Shown here piece after piece: positions 17,666 to 27,327 of a stretch of DNA of 64,000 nucleotides. How positions within the stretch are numbered: the first letter of the stretch is position 1; every line of letters begins with the position of its first letter. The DNA is taken from NCBI GenBank assembly GCA_964522665.1, contig CAZFVY010000002.1:1-64000 (forward strand), written 5' to 3'. A program made the position numbers and the translations under genes. The stretch comes from CAZFVY01 sp964522665. GTDB taxonomy: Bacteria; Verrucomicrobiota; Verrucomicrobiia; Limisphaerales; CAZFVY01. A model generated the notes under the pieces. That model made no database searches. It saw nothing but the letters and a program-made list of their open reading frames with translations, and was not told the DNA's origin.

Positions 17666-17825
17666 AATTGAGACCGCGGCGCGCGCGAACGTCAGTTGAG
17701 AGTTGTCAATCTGCCTCGGCATCATCAGAATGCGTCGTGAAAAATGGGCCGATTTCCGACGAGACGCCAGCCTCGATTGAGTGAGGCACACCGCGGCAAT
17801 TCCCGCCCATCACCAGCTTCGTGCT

Positions 17826-20045
17826 ATGAATGATGTTCGTCCCGCGCCTACCAACGCATATGAATCTGCTCCTGCCCCAACCGCGCGGATCGCGCGGCGC
17901 CTGCTTTGGCTTCTGACCGCGTCTATGATTACCCAAGACGCCGCCAGGCCATTCTCCGCCGCCGCCGCGGAAAGTCCCTGGGACTATCCCGCCACGGCCA
18001 AAACGAACCAGGTGGATGATTATCACGGCACCAAGGTTAGCGACCCCTACCGGTGGCTCGAGGACGATCACTCCGAGGCGACCAAACAGTGGGTCGAGGC
18101 GCAGAATCAGTTTACGTTTGCCTACCTTGGACAGATTCGCTCTCGCGCGGCGCTGAAGCAGCGCCTGACCAAACTCTGGAACTACGAGCGGTTCGGGGTG
18201 CCGTTTAAGCAGGGCAACCGTTATTTTCTGACCAAGAACGACGGGTTGCAGAATCAAAGCGTGATTTACACCCTGACCTCGCTCGACGCGCCGCCGAAGG
18301 TGTTGCTCGACCCGAACACGCTTACGGCCGACGGGACGGTCGCGTTGACCAGCTTCACCGTCAGCGAGGATGGCGCCTGGATGGCGTACGGGTTGGCCGT
18401 CGCCGGCTCGGACTGGCAGGAATGGAAGGTCCGGGACGTCAATACCGGGCAAGACACCGCCGACCACCTCAAGTGGGTCAAATTCTCCGGCGTTTCATGG
18501 ATGAAGGACGGCAGCGGCTTCTTTTATAGCCGTTACGATGAGCCGAACGAAGCCACGATGATGCAGGCGGTCAACTACTACCAGAAGCTATACTTTCATC
18601 GCTTGGGAACGTCTCAAGCGTTGGATCGTTTGGTGTACAACCGCCCCGATCACAAAGACTGGAGTTTCGGCGGGACGGTCACCGACGATGGCCGCTTCCT
18701 TATCATTACCGTGAACCAAGGGACGGATCGGAAAAACCGAGTTTTCTATCAAAGCCTGCAGGCTCCCAATAGTCCGGTAGTCGAGCTTTTGAACGACTTT
18801 GACGCTTCATACAATTTTATCGATAACGATGGCGCCAAGTTTCTTTTCCACACTGACCTAGACGCTCCAAAGGGTCGCGTTATCGTTATTGATACCGCGA
18901 AACCGGACCGCTCAAACTGGCAAACGGTCATCCCAGAAGCGCCGGACACGATCACGAGCGTTAGTGTCGTGAACAATCAAATCGTCATTAGCTACCTCAA
19001 GGATGCGCGGAGTCAGGTCAAGGTATTCGCCGCCGACGGTCAATTCGTCCGCGAGGTTGGCCTGCCGGGAATCGGCTCAGTCACCGGCTTTGGCGGCAAG
19101 CGACAGGATCGGGAGACGTTCTACTCATTTGCCAGTTTCACGGTTCCCGGTACGATTTATCGCTACGATTTGACCACCGGAACCAGTGCGGTTTTCCGCG
19201 CGTCCAAGGTCGATTTCAAGCCCGAGGATTACGTCACCACGCAGGTATTCTACCCCAGCAAAGACGGGACGAAGGTGCCGATGTTCATCACCCACAAAAA
19301 GGGATTGAAGCTGAACGGAAACAACCCCACCTACCTGTATGGCTACGGCGGTTTTGACATCAGCCTGACGCCCAGCTTCTCTCCCAGCCTCCTGGTCTGG
19401 ATGGAAATGGGCGGGGTCTATGCGCTGGCGAACCTGCGGGGCGGCGGCGAGTACGGCGAGGAATGGCACCAAGCCGGCACCAAGCTCAAGAAGCAAAACG
19501 TCTTCAACGATTTTATTTCGGCTGCGGAGTGGCTGATCGCGAATCACTACACGGCGTCCAAAAAGCTGGCGATTGCCGGCGGTAGCAATGGCGGCCTCTT
19601 GGTCGGGGCCTGCCTGACCCAACGCCCGGACCTCTTCGGAGCGGCCCTGCCGGCGGTCGGCGTCATGGACATGCTGCGGTTTCACAAGTTCACCATCGGC
19701 TGGGCGTGGACTTCTGACTACGGCTCGTCCGACAACGCCGAGGAATTCAAAGCCCTCTACGCCTATTCGCCGTATCACAACATCAAGCCCGGCGTTCGCT
19801 ATCCCGCCACGCTCATCACGACGGCCGACCACGACGACCGCGTCGTCCCGGCGCACAGCTTCAAGTTCGCCGCGGCGTTGCAGGCCGCCAGCGTGGGGCC
19901 TGCCCCCATCCTGATCCGCATCGAAACCAAAGCTGGCCACGGCGCGGGCAAGCCGACCACGAAATTGATCGACGAAGCGGCTGACAAGTGGGCGTTCCTG
20001 GCGCACGAATTGAAGCTCAAAGCGCCCAAGTTCCCGGCGAACTGA
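17826..20045 (+). CDS. Prolyl oligopeptidase family serine peptidase (S9A)
   Basis: Peptidase cleaving short proline-containing peptides, 739 residues from ATG 17826. The N-terminal 50 residues contain a weak signal-like stretch (RRLLWLLTASMITQ, then alanines), suggesting export. A seven-bladed propeller (about 110-460) precedes the alpha/beta hydrolase domain. The catalytic Ser lies in GGSNGG near residue 595, the Asp in TADHDDRVVP and the His in KAGHGAGKPTTK. NLRGGGEYGEEWHQAG is also characteristic. It is preceded by 160 bases without a gene. Confidence 0.95.
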   Translation: MNDVRPAPTNAYESAPAPTARIARRLLWLLTASMITQDAARPFSAAAAESPWDYPATAKTNQVDDYHGTKVSDPYRWLEDDHSEATKQWVEAQNQFTFAYLGQIRSRAALKQRLTKLWNYERFGVPFKQGNRYFLTKNDGLQNQSVIYTLTSLDAPPKVLLDPNTLTADGTVALTSFTVSEDGAWMAYGLAVAGSDWQEWKVRDVNTGQDTADHLKWVKFSGVSWMKDGSGFFYSRYDEPNEATMMQAVNYYQKLYFHRLGTSQALDRLVYNRPDHKDWSFGGTVTDDGRFLIITVNQGTDRKNRVFYQSLQAPNSPVVELLNDFDASYNFIDNDGAKFLFHTDLDAPKGRVIVIDTAKPDRSNWQTVIPEAPDTITSVSVVNNQIVISYLKDARSQVKVFAADGQFVREVGLPGIGSVTGFGGKRQDRETFYSFASFTVPGTIYRYDLTTGTSAVFRASKVDFKPEDYVTTQVFYPSKDGTKVPMFITHKKGLKLNGNNPTYLYGYGGFDISLTPSFSPSLLVWMEMGGVYALANLRGGGEYGEEWHQAGTKLKKQNVFNDFISAAEWLIANHYTASKKLAIAGGSNGGLLVGACLTQRPDLFGAALPAVGVMDMLRFHKFTIGWAWTSDYGSSDNAEEFKALYAYSPYHNIKPGVRYPATLITTADHDDRVVPAHSFKFAAALQAASVGPAPILIRIETKAGHGAGKPTTKLIDEAADKWAFLAHELKLKAPKFPAN

Positions 20046-20101
20046 CGACCGCGATCCCGCGCGCGCATCCGCTCGCGACGCTACGTCGCGGGCGCTGGCC
20101 C

Positions 20102-20779
20102 ATGAATTGGCTCACCGACATACGCGCGGTCACCTTCGACGCCGGCGGAACGTTGTTCGAGCCGTGGCCGTCGGTCGGCCACGTCTATTCTGATGTCGCG
20201 GCTGAGCACGGTTGGCCAGGGCTTTCGCCGGCGAATTTGAACGAACGCTTCATCGCGGCTTGGAAAAGCCGAGGAACGTTCGACTATAGCCGTCGCGCGT
20301 GGGCGGAGCTCGTCGATCTCACCTTTGCCGGCCTCTGTGATCCCCTCCCCAGCGCGTCGTTTTTCGACGCCATTTACGACCGTTTCAAGCGCCCCGACGT
20401 CTGGCGCGTCTATGATGATGTCCGAAGCGTGCTCGAGTCATTGCGCGCGGGCGGCCTCAAACTGGCGATCATTTCTAATTGGGATGAACGCCTCGGTCCG
20501 TTGCTCGATCGGCTCCAGCTCGCGCCGTTCTTCGAGGTCATCACGGTGTCACACTTTGCCGGGGCGCAGAAACCGTCCGCCCAAATCTTTATGAGCACGG
20601 CGACCCAGCTTGAACTGGCCCCCAAAGCGATTCTCCACGTGGGCGACAGCGAGCGAGAGGATTTCAACGGGGCGCTCGCCGCCGGGTTTCGTGCCGCCTG
20701 GCTCACCCGTGGGGCCGCGCGAGCCGGGCCACGCGGACTTCAATCACTGCGCGAATTGTGCCCGTCCGAAAACGGATAG
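20102..20779 (+). CDS. HAD-like hydrolase
   Basis: Haloacid dehalogenase-superfamily protein of 225 residues from ATG 20102, probably a small-molecule phosphatase. Motif I reads AVTFDAGGTLF, where the second Asp of the classical DxD is replaced by Gly; this is seen in the HDHD3-like branch. Motif II is LAIISNWDER, the motif III lysine is in AGAQKPSAQIF, and motif IV is LHVGDSEREDFNGA. A perfect 7-bp hairpin (CGCGACG/CGTCGCG) lies at 20074-20090 just before the start. Substrate unknown; followed after 49 bases by aat. Confidence 0.85.
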   Translation: MNWLTDIRAVTFDAGGTLFEPWPSVGHVYSDVAAEHGWPGLSPANLNERFIAAWKSRGTFDYSRRAWAELVDLTFAGLCDPLPSASFFDAIYDRFKRPDVWRVYDDVRSVLESLRAGGLKLAIISNWDERLGPLLDRLQLAPFFEVITVSHFAGAQKPSAQIFMSTATQLELAPKAILHVGDSEREDFNGALAAGFRAAWLTRGAARAGPRGLQSLRELCPSENG

Positions 20780-20828
20780 GTTCAGAAATCGGGTTTTAAT
20801 TTTCGCGGTGACGGGTGAGAATCGATCA

Positions 20829-21500
20829 ATGCCGTGCCTGCTCGATGATCGTCTCTGGTTTCCCGACCCGCGACTTGAGGCCAACGCCGGATCGCGCGCC
20901 GGTTTGGTCGCCGTGGGCGGCGATCTCTCGCCGAATCGGTTGTTGCTCGCGTACCGCCGCGGGATTTTTCCCTGGACCGTGGAACCCATCTCTTGGTGGT
21001 CGCCCGACCCGCGGGCGATCTTTGAAATTGGCGCATTGCACGTCTCCCGTAGCCTGGCCCGGACGATTCGTCTCGGGCGATTTGAAGTCACGTGCAACCG
21101 CGCCTTTCGACAGGTCATGGGCGCGTGCGCGGAACCCGCTCCGGGCCGGGAGAGCACCTGGATCAGCCCTGAGTTCATTGCCGCTTACGGGCGATTGCAC
21201 GACCTCGGGCACGCGCACAGCGTCGAATGCTGGCGCGGCGGAAAACTTGTGGGCGGAATCTATGGCGTCGCGCAGGGAGGACTTTTTGCCGGGGAATCGA
21301 TGTTCCACCGCGAGTCAGACGCGTCGAAGGTGGCCATTTATCATTTGGTCGCGCGGCTCCGCGAGCGCGGGTTCACGCTTTTCGACATCCAAATGCTCAC
21401 GCCAATTACGAAGCAATTAGGCGCCGTGGAAATCCCCCGCGACGCCTATCTGAACCGCCTCGAAGACGCCCTATCGCGGAGCTGCCGTTTTCAGGAGTAA
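20829..21500 (+). CDS. aat: Leucyl/phenylalanyl-tRNA--protein transferase
   Basis: Adds Leu or Phe from tRNA to N-terminal Arg/Lys of proteins, marking them for ClpAP (N-degron pathway). The 223 residues are typical. Signatures: LVAVGGDLSPNRLLLAYRRG, GIFPW, WWSPDPRAIF, TWISPEFIAAYGRLHDLGHA, GGIYGVAQGGLFAGESMF and FDIQMLTPITKQLGAVEIPR. ATG 20829 gives the family start just before LLDDRLWFPDP. It converges with the DUF4340 gene; a small GTCCG/CGGAC hairpin lies in the 46-base gap. Confidence 0.96.
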   Translation: MPCLLDDRLWFPDPRLEANAGSRAGLVAVGGDLSPNRLLLAYRRGIFPWTVEPISWWSPDPRAIFEIGALHVSRSLARTIRLGRFEVTCNRAFRQVMGACAEPAPGRESTWISPEFIAAYGRLHDLGHAHSVECWRGGKLVGGIYGVAQGGLFAGESMFHRESDASKVAIYHLVARLRERGFTLFDIQMLTPITKQLGAVEIPRDAYLNRLEDALSRSCRFQE

Positions 21501-21546
21501 CGGCCCCGCCTTGCGTCCGAAGCGGACCCAGCAGCGCGACGAGCAA

Positions 21547-22779
21547 CTATTTCGGAGGGACCTTCAATCCGCTGTTTTCCAACGCGCTGGGCAATGGAGA
21601 CAGAGACGGTGGAGCGGCCGCGTCCTTCTTAGGCTCGTCTTTTTTCTCCTCGGCCAAGAGATCCTTCCGCTCTTTGAGCAAGGGGTCGATGGTCCATTTG
21701 GAAGCCAGATAGGCCCATTTCTCGTACGTTTTTTCCTGTTTCAGCTTCTGCTCAAGCTTGTCGTTTTTATCTTTGAATTCTTTGTCGAGCTTCTCCTTAT
21801 CGGCTGGTTTTTCGTCCTTGCCGGGAGTCCGTTGCTTGGGGATTTCGGCGGTGACCGACATTTGAATCGGATAATCGCCGGCCGCATTCGCTTTGCCGAT
21901 CTTCACGGTGTAGTGAAACTCGTCAAAGGTATCGAGCGTCGCGACGATCGGCTGGTTTAGGCCGGTCTCCTCGGGTTTGGCCGTGGGGGACACGATGTCA
22001 TTGAAGCTGGGATACGAAAGCGCGCTCGACACTCCGCCAATCTTAGCGGTGTCCAGTTTTTCATTCGCCTTCGCGTCAGCGAGCTTCATCTCGCCGATCT
22101 CCGTATCGCGGCTTACCTTCCAGGCGCCGGCGGCGTTGGTGGACGTCACCGAGACTGAGCGCAGTTTTTCAACCTTAAAGAAATCCTTGTTCAACCACGG
22201 CTCGGGCTTCGGATCGAGCGTGGTCAGCGGATCGGAAATAATCGCGACGTCTTTGGATTCGTCCGCGGCCAAAACGTAGCGCCCGTCGGGATAGCCATCC
22301 TCGCCCCCGTACGGCGAGGGCGTCTCCGATTTGCGCATGTGCTTTTTGCCCAGCAGCATCGATTTCAGCGTCTTGCCGGCCTTATCCTTGAACTCGACGA
22401 GCGTGCCAGAGTTGGTCCCCTTCCCTGGCGCAATCAGCTCCAAACGCGGCAACTGCGAAGGGCCGACCATTTCGCTTTGGACGACTTTGAGTTCCCACAC
22501 CTTGCGCAACAGGTCGCCGATCTCGGTGAAATTCGCCGGGTAATCATAGCGTTCCCGCACGGTCCAGAGATCGTTTTTCTGGGCCAGCGTCAGTTCTGAT
22601 TGGCCCTGCTTGATCGTGATTTGCGCGACGTCATTCAACGGAAAATTGGCGAGCAATTTCCGGCCGGTTTGGGCTCCGGCGCCTTGCCACGATTCGGCGT
22701 TGCGGTGGTTGAGGTACCAGCCAAAGCCGCCGACAACGACGCCCAGAATCAGGATGATTGTGAGTTGTTTTCGGTTCAT
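21547..22779 (-). CDS. DUF4340 domain protein of the gliding-type ABC system
   Basis: Membrane-anchored protein of 410 residues. ATG 22779 overlaps the GldG-like gene (ATGA), which sets the start. One N-terminal transmembrane helix (QLTIILILGVVVGGFGWYL) is followed by an extracytoplasmic DUF4340 region and a highly charged Lys/Glu-rich stretch at about 330-400 with possible coiled-coil character. DUF4340 proteins regularly accompany GldA/GldF/GldG-like genes, as here, and probably form part of the complex. The molecular role is unknown. Confidence 0.88.
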   Translation of the reverse strand: MNRKQLTIILILGVVVGGFGWYLNHRNAESWQGAGAQTGRKLLANFPLNDVAQITIKQGQSELTLAQKNDLWTVRERYDYPANFTEIGDLLRKVWELKVVQSEMVGPSQLPRLELIAPGKGTNSGTLVEFKDKAGKTLKSMLLGKKHMRKSETPSPYGGEDGYPDGRYVLAADESKDVAIISDPLTTLDPKPEPWLNKDFFKVEKLRSVSVTSTNAAGAWKVSRDTEIGEMKLADAKANEKLDTAKIGGVSSALSYPSFNDIVSPTAKPEETGLNQPIVATLDTFDEFHYTVKIGKANAAGDYPIQMSVTAEIPKQRTPGKDEKPADKEKLDKEFKDKNDKLEQKLKQEKTYEKWAYLASKWTIDPLLKERKDLLAEEKKDEPKKDAAAPPSLSPLPSALENSGLKVPPK

Positions 22780-24686
22780 TTTGCTGCGGTTCGTTTGCGT
22801 TTGAGGAGGGCGAGCGTGATCCCGGACGCCGTCACCAAGAGCGGCATACCAGCGATGTTGACCCACTTGATCCGGTTCTCGAGCGAATCGATCTCGCGGC
22901 GCAGGTTCTTGCGCACGACCTTCAATTCTTTCTTGGTCTCCGCCTCTTTCTTGCGGAAATTGGCCAATTCCGTTTGTTGCTCCGGCGAGAGAATGAAGCG
23001 TTGCCCCGACTCTTTCGACTTCTGCAACTCGTTCACCCGTCGCTGCGCGTCGGCCAGACTGTCTTCCAGTTCTTTGATTTTATTCTTGTAGCTGATCTCG
23101 GCGGCGGCCTGCATGCGTTTGACCACGGTGAACGGCCGGTTCAGCGTCGCCCGGCTGCGCACGCCGATCAGGTCACTGTCCCCCGCCAATTGCTCCGTGA
23201 TGTTCTGCACGAAATTCAGGTTGCCGTTCTGCGGCATGACGATCCGCTGGCCAAAGATGTTCTGCACTTGGGCGCAGAATTGGTCATACAAAAGGTCGGC
23301 GTCCCCCACGAGAACCACGTAGCCTTCCTTGGTTCCCTCTTTGAGCGAATCGCCCGGCTTGGCGGCATCCTTCTTGTCGTCCTCCTTTTTGTCGGGCGAC
23401 TTGTCCGCCGGTTTGCCTTCGGGGAAGGCCGTCTTGAACTTGCCCGTCAATCGGATCGCGATCGGATACTCTTTGCCCGATGGGGTGAAGTCTTTGGTGG
23501 ACTGGTCGCCGCCAAACTGAGCGATCATTTTTTCGATCAACTGGGAATTGACGCTACTCCGCAGGAGCACCGTCTGCGTCAGGCCGGCCGCCGGCGTCCC
23601 GGTGAAAACGCCCGCGAACGGGATCAAGAGGCTGTCGATCTGGCTGGTGGCGACGTCGTTCGTATTCACGCCGTCGCTGGTCATCGACAATACCGCCGGC
23701 GCTTCCTCCGCTCGGCCGGAACCGCGATTGATGTGGCTCAGGAAATTGCGATCGGCGACGACTTTGCTGATGTCGAATTCGATGCCCCAGGCTTTCAGCA
23801 ATTTGTCCATCGTCGCCCCGCTCGACGCGGCTTGTTGCATCGGATTCATCTGATTGCCGCGACTGTCCACGATGGAAAGCGGGTCGAGGAACGCAAACAC
23901 CTTGCCTCCGCGCAGGACATATTGGTCGATCGCGTACTGCGCCACTTCCGAAATGTCCTTCGGGTAAACGACGAGCAGCACCTTGATGTCGTCATCGATC
24001 TTGTCCGCCGTGATTTCCACCTGCTTGACCGTGAAGTCGCGCTTCAACTCCGTGATGAAGATCCACGGTTCCTGGCCCTGCTGGCCCATGCGCATCATCA
24101 TTGGGTTCATCGGTTGCCCGAAAATGGGCAAAGCGCTCATGACGCCGATGACCGGCTTTTCGGGGGTGATGACCTGGGAAATCGCCCGCGACAAGTCATA
24201 CTCGAGCAGGCGTTCGCGATCGGGCGACATGAAAGGCAGGGACGCCTTCGCGTCCAGGCAACTGATCGCCAAGCCGAGGTAAAGCTTGTCGCCGTTGCTG
24301 AGCATTTGACCTTCGACGCCATCGAGGTTCGCGGAGTCCTCAGCGTCAGAGTCAGGCTGGGGATCATATTTCTCGACGACGATTTTTCCGCCCGACGCCT
24401 GGCGGTATTCGGCAAGCAGGTCTTCGATCCGCCGCGCGTAGGTTTTCACAAAGACCGGCATCTGATTTTCGCCCTGAGTGCAGTAAAACCGCACTTTGAC
24501 CGGCGTGTCGATTTTCTTGAGGATCGCGCGGGTGCCGGGCGAGAGCGTGTAGAGTTTCTCGGCGGTCATGTCCACGCGTTGCTTGAACGCCGCGCAAACG
24601 ACATTGAACCCGACGACGACTATAAACATCACGGCCAAGCCGATGGCCGAGTAAAGGAGGGCTTCGAATTGCTTCTTATTATTCAT
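22776..24686 (-). CDS. GldG-like ABC transporter auxiliary protein
   Basis: 636-residue membrane protein of the GldG/ABC_transp_aux group. An N-terminal helix (LLYSAIGLAVMFIVVVGFNVV) and a C-terminal helix near residue 610 flank a large extracytoplasmic region. The phrase DMTAEKLYTLSPGTRAILKKID near the N-terminus is a family hallmark. A Lys/Asp-rich low-complexity insert lies around residue 440, and a charged coiled-coil candidate at about 545-600 precedes the last helix. Order in the run: ATPase, permease, this gene, DUF4340. In Bacteroidetes Gld proteins support gliding; in this phylum they are probably a general export or envelope system. Confidence 0.9.
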   Translation of the reverse strand: MNNKKQFEALLYSAIGLAVMFIVVVGFNVVCAAFKQRVDMTAEKLYTLSPGTRAILKKIDTPVKVRFYCTQGENQMPVFVKTYARRIEDLLAEYRQASGGKIVVEKYDPQPDSDAEDSANLDGVEGQMLSNGDKLYLGLAISCLDAKASLPFMSPDRERLLEYDLSRAISQVITPEKPVIGVMSALPIFGQPMNPMMMRMGQQGQEPWIFITELKRDFTVKQVEITADKIDDDIKVLLVVYPKDISEVAQYAIDQYVLRGGKVFAFLDPLSIVDSRGNQMNPMQQAASSGATMDKLLKAWGIEFDISKVVADRNFLSHINRGSGRAEEAPAVLSMTSDGVNTNDVATSQIDSLLIPFAGVFTGTPAAGLTQTVLLRSSVNSQLIEKMIAQFGGDQSTKDFTPSGKEYPIAIRLTGKFKTAFPEGKPADKSPDKKEDDKKDAAKPGDSLKEGTKEGYVVLVGDADLLYDQFCAQVQNIFGQRIVMPQNGNLNFVQNITEQLAGDSDLIGVRSRATLNRPFTVVKRMQAAAEISYKNKIKELEDSLADAQRRVNELQKSKESGQRFILSPEQQTELANFRKKEAETKKELKVVRKNLRREIDSLENRIKWVNIAGMPLLVTASGITLALLKRKRTAAK

Positions 24687-24731
24687 GGCTCTGTTTCCAG
24701 AAAACGTTGCGCTTCATTACTCGCGACCAGA

Positions 24732-25487
24732 TCAACCGGCCCGATGACCCCGCAGGATCACTCCGGTGGTAAACAAGGAGAAGCCGATGATGGAGAGGAA
24801 GAACAACACGTCGCGCGAATCGAGCACGCCGCGCTGGAAGCTCTCAAAATGCGGCATGACGCTAAATGAAGCCACCACTTCCACCAGCCAATTGGGAGCC
24901 CATTGGACCATCATGTCCGTGACCGGCGGCCAGCCCGCCAGGATCAGGAACAGGCAGATCACGACCGATAGAATGAAGCTCACCACCTGATTGCGGGTGA
25001 TCGCCGAAGTCATGCAACTGACGGCCAAATAGCCGCCGCCCAGCAGCACGCTGCCGACGTATCCGCCGAAGATGACGCCGTTATCGGGGCGTCCGAGATA
25101 ATTGACCGTGATGATCATCGGGAAAGTCAAGAAGAGCGCCAACGCGAGGAACAACCACGACGCGACGAACTTGCCGACGATTGCCTGCCACGCGGTGATC
25201 GGCATGGTCAGCAGCAATTCGATGGTCCCCGAGCGCCGCTCCTCCGACCACAAACGCATGCCGATGGCCGGCACCAAAAACAGGTAAAGCCACGGGTGCC
25301 AGATGAAGAACGCATCCTTGAGGGAGGCCTCGCCGCGCTCGAAAAACTTGCCCACCATGAAGGTGAAAAAGCCGGTTAGCAGCAAAAAGATGACGATGAA
25401 TACGTAGGCGACCGGCGACGCGAAATAACCGCTCAATTCGCGTTTCGCGACGGCCTTGACATTATCCATAGGACTCGACGGGCTCAT
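24732..25487 (-). CDS. ABC transporter permease (GldF/ABC-2 type)
   Basis: Inner-membrane permease of 251 residues with six hydrophobic segments. The start is fixed by its ATGA overlap with the ATPase gene. Typical ABC-2 features are the N-terminal KRELSGYFASPVAYVF and the LWSEERRSGTIELLLTMPIT loop. It pairs with the neighbouring ATPase and the GldG-like subunit, 45 bases downstream. Cargo unknown. Confidence 0.93.
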   Translation of the reverse strand: MSPSSPMDNVKAVAKRELSGYFASPVAYVFIVIFLLLTGFFTFMVGKFFERGEASLKDAFFIWHPWLYLFLVPAIGMRLWSEERRSGTIELLLTMPITAWQAIVGKFVASWLFLALALFLTFPMIITVNYLGRPDNGVIFGGYVGSVLLGGGYLAVSCMTSAITRNQVVSFILSVVICLFLILAGWPPVTDMMVQWAPNWLVEVVASFSVMPHFESFQRGVLDSRDVLFFLSIIGFSLFTTGVILRGHRAG

Positions 25488-26221
25488 CGGGCCTCCTTTC
25501 CGGTTGTTTCCGGCTGCGTGACGCGCCGAAATACTTCATCAAAGCGCGTTTCCGAATAGCGTTTCAGTAACTCCTGCGGCGTGCTGTCTTCCTTGATGCG
25601 CCCGCAATCGATGATGATCACGCGCGAGCAGGCCGCTTCGACCTCTTCGAGAATGTGGGTTGAGAAAATAATCGCCTTGGTCTCGCCCATCCGCTTGATG
25701 AGGGCGCGAACCTCGCGCTTTTGATTGGGATCAAGGCCGTCGGTCGGTTCGTCCATGATGAGAACCTCGGGGTCGTGGATGAGCGCCTGAGCGAAACAAG
25801 TCCGATGGCGATAGCCCTTGGACAGCGTTTCGATGCTTTGCTCGATCACGGATTCGAGGAAACAGAGTTCCGCGGCGCGATGCACCGCTTTCTGCTTTTC
25901 CATCCCGCGCAAGCCCCGCACCTCCGCGGCGAAGCCGAGGAAGCCGCGGACGGTCATGTCCATGTAAGCGGGGGCATTCTCCGGCAAGTACCCCATCAGG
26001 CGTTTCGCGGGAATCGGGTTTTCCACCATGTCGAATCCGCCCACGGTGATCGATCCCGCGGAAGGCGGGATGAAGCCGGTGATCATGCGCATGGTGGTCG
26101 ATTTTCCGGCGCCGTTTGGCCCCAGGAAACCGAGCACTTCGCCCTTCTCCACCGTGAACGAGACCTCGTTCACGGCCTGCTTTTGGCCAAACGATTTACT
26201 CAATTTTTGGACTTTAATCAT
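25484..26221 (-). CDS. ABC transporter ATP-binding protein (GldA-like)
   Basis: Cytoplasmic ATPase of 245 residues. Walker A GPNGAGKST lies near residue 35, the signature LSKGYRHR is a variant of LSGGQ, Walker B is VLIMDEPTDGLD, and the switch His is in FSTHIL. These fit the GldA/CcmA group of ABC-2 exporters. First gene of the four-gene run reaching to 21547. The 230-base AT-rich region upstream probably holds its promoter. Confidence 0.94.
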   Translation of the reverse strand: MIKVQKLSKSFGQKQAVNEVSFTVEKGEVLGFLGPNGAGKSTTMRMITGFIPPSAGSITVGGFDMVENPIPAKRLMGYLPENAPAYMDMTVRGFLGFAAEVRGLRGMEKQKAVHRAAELCFLESVIEQSIETLSKGYRHRTCFAQALIHDPEVLIMDEPTDGLDPNQKREVRALIKRMGETKAIIFSTHILEEVEAACSRVIIIDCGRIKEDSTPQELLKRYSETRFDEVFRRVTQPETTGKEAR

Positions 26222-26451
26222 CGCTGCGTCTCCATCCTGCCGGGCGGCCTTTGAGCGCGGCGCTCACATCCGCCAACTCCGGTTCGAGCCTATCAATACC
26301 TGTGCGTATCATTTTTCAAACGTGTGCCTGTTTTCTACATCATCTGTCAAGTCGTACGCTTTTTTTGACAAAATACCGTGAAAACGTTCAATAAAAAAAT
26401 TCACCCACCCACCGTTGTCGAGCGCTTGGGGCGTCCCTATTGCTACCCGGC
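26222..26451. promoter_or_regulatory. AT-rich intergenic region upstream of the ABC (Gld-like) run
   Basis: No gene seen. The part from about 26320 to 26400 is much richer in A/T than its surroundings. It holds TTGACA on the minus strand (26350-26345) and on the plus strand (26365-26370), forming an inverted repeat with a 14-base spacer. A convincing -10 hexamer was not found on either strand, so the promoter assignment is tentative. Confidence 0.4.
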
Positions 26452-27327
26452 TTAGCGCCAGCGAGCGAGCCTTTTCTTCAATTGCGACAGTTTGGAGGCT
26501 CCCCGGGCGAGGCTCGGGAAGTCGTTCAGAAGTTGTTCATAGGAGGGAATTTCACCCCAGGCCGTCACCGCGAATACCTCCACCGCGCGGGACGTCTTCA
26601 ACTTAAACTCGCGATTGCGGCGGCTAAACCGCTCGCGCAAGACCGCCGACCATTCCTCCAGTGATCCGGGAGCCTCGAGGCGATGCCGCCCGACCCACGG
26701 CAACCATTCGCGAATCTGCGATTGATGACACCAGGACATCGCGGCGACCGCCGGAAACGCCGGTTCGACATCGACCGCCAGGTCGTAGCCGTTCGCCCCG
26801 AACATATATCCGTCATAAACGTGCAATATGACCGGCGTCTTGACCGGCCGCGCGGGCGCGCGGCGCGCCGGGTATTCGGGGGTGAAGGCGTGGGGGACAT
26901 TAATCATGTAGGCGACTTTGCGAACGGCTTCCGCGATCACCACGTGATCCACGTGCACGCCGGCGAGCGGGTCGGCGGGCAAGGGTGGGCAGAAAAGGTA
27001 ATCCGGCTCGAAGTCGCGAATCGCGCGCCACAACGCCGCCAGCAAACGCACATCAACCTGCAGGCAGGCCTCCCGCGGCACGCGCCCGTCGGGGTAGCGC
27101 AATTGGGCGAATTCATATCCGCCCACCCGCGCCGAAGCCATCTGCTCGCGCAATCGAATGCGACCGGTCTCCGCTCGCGAGTGAAGATGGTGCCCCGCGC
27201 GGCCGTCGGTGCAAACGATCACCCGGGCCTGCAACTGATCGCCCAAGCGACGTTTCCACATTTCAAACGTCCCGGCCGCGGTGAACTCGTAATCGTCAAA
27301 ATGGGCGTGAACGCAGAGAATCTTCAT
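26452..27327 (-). CDS. PIG-L/LmbE family deacetylase
   Basis: Zinc hydrolase fold of 291 residues related to N-acetylglucosaminyl deacetylases. The metal and catalytic motif is HAHFDDYEF at residues 7-15 (usual AHPDD, with Phe in place of Pro), and the second metal site is HVDHVVIAE near residue 140. The remaining sequence lacks a signal peptide, so it is cytoplasmic. It overlaps the response-regulator gene by ATGA and therefore belongs to the kinase-regulator run. The substrate could be an acetylated amino sugar but is not determined. Confidence 0.88.
   Translation of the reverse strand: MKILCVHAHFDDYEFTAAGTFEMWKRRLGDQLQARVIVCTDGRAGHHLHSRAETGRIRLREQMASARVGGYEFAQLRYPDGRVPREACLQVDVRLLAALWRAIRDFEPDYLFCPPLPADPLAGVHVDHVVIAEAVRKVAYMINVPHAFTPEYPARRAPARPVKTPVILHVYDGYMFGANGYDLAVDVEPAFPAVAAMSWCHQSQIREWLPWVGRHRLEAPGSLEEWSAVLRERFSRRNREFKLKTSRAVEVFAVTAWGEIPSYEQLLNDFPSLARGASKLSQLKKRLARWR

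Noticed and set aside
20074..20090. Hairpin CGCGACG/CGTCGCG before the HAD gene as a terminator
   Set aside because: Loop of only three bases, no T-run, and very GC-rich surroundings make it likely to be chance.
22974..24869. A 631-codon open frame on the plus strand
   Set aside because: It lies opposite the GldG-like gene, has no protein-family pattern and reflects codon bias in GC-rich DNA. The long antisense frames opposite rpoD (50085-51476), the TPR lipoprotein (39583-40953) and metG (56251-57816) were rejected for the same reason.
26345..26370. Two TTGACA hexamers as definite promoters
   Set aside because: No matching -10 was found at 16-18 bases on either strand, so they are only noted within the intergenic feature.
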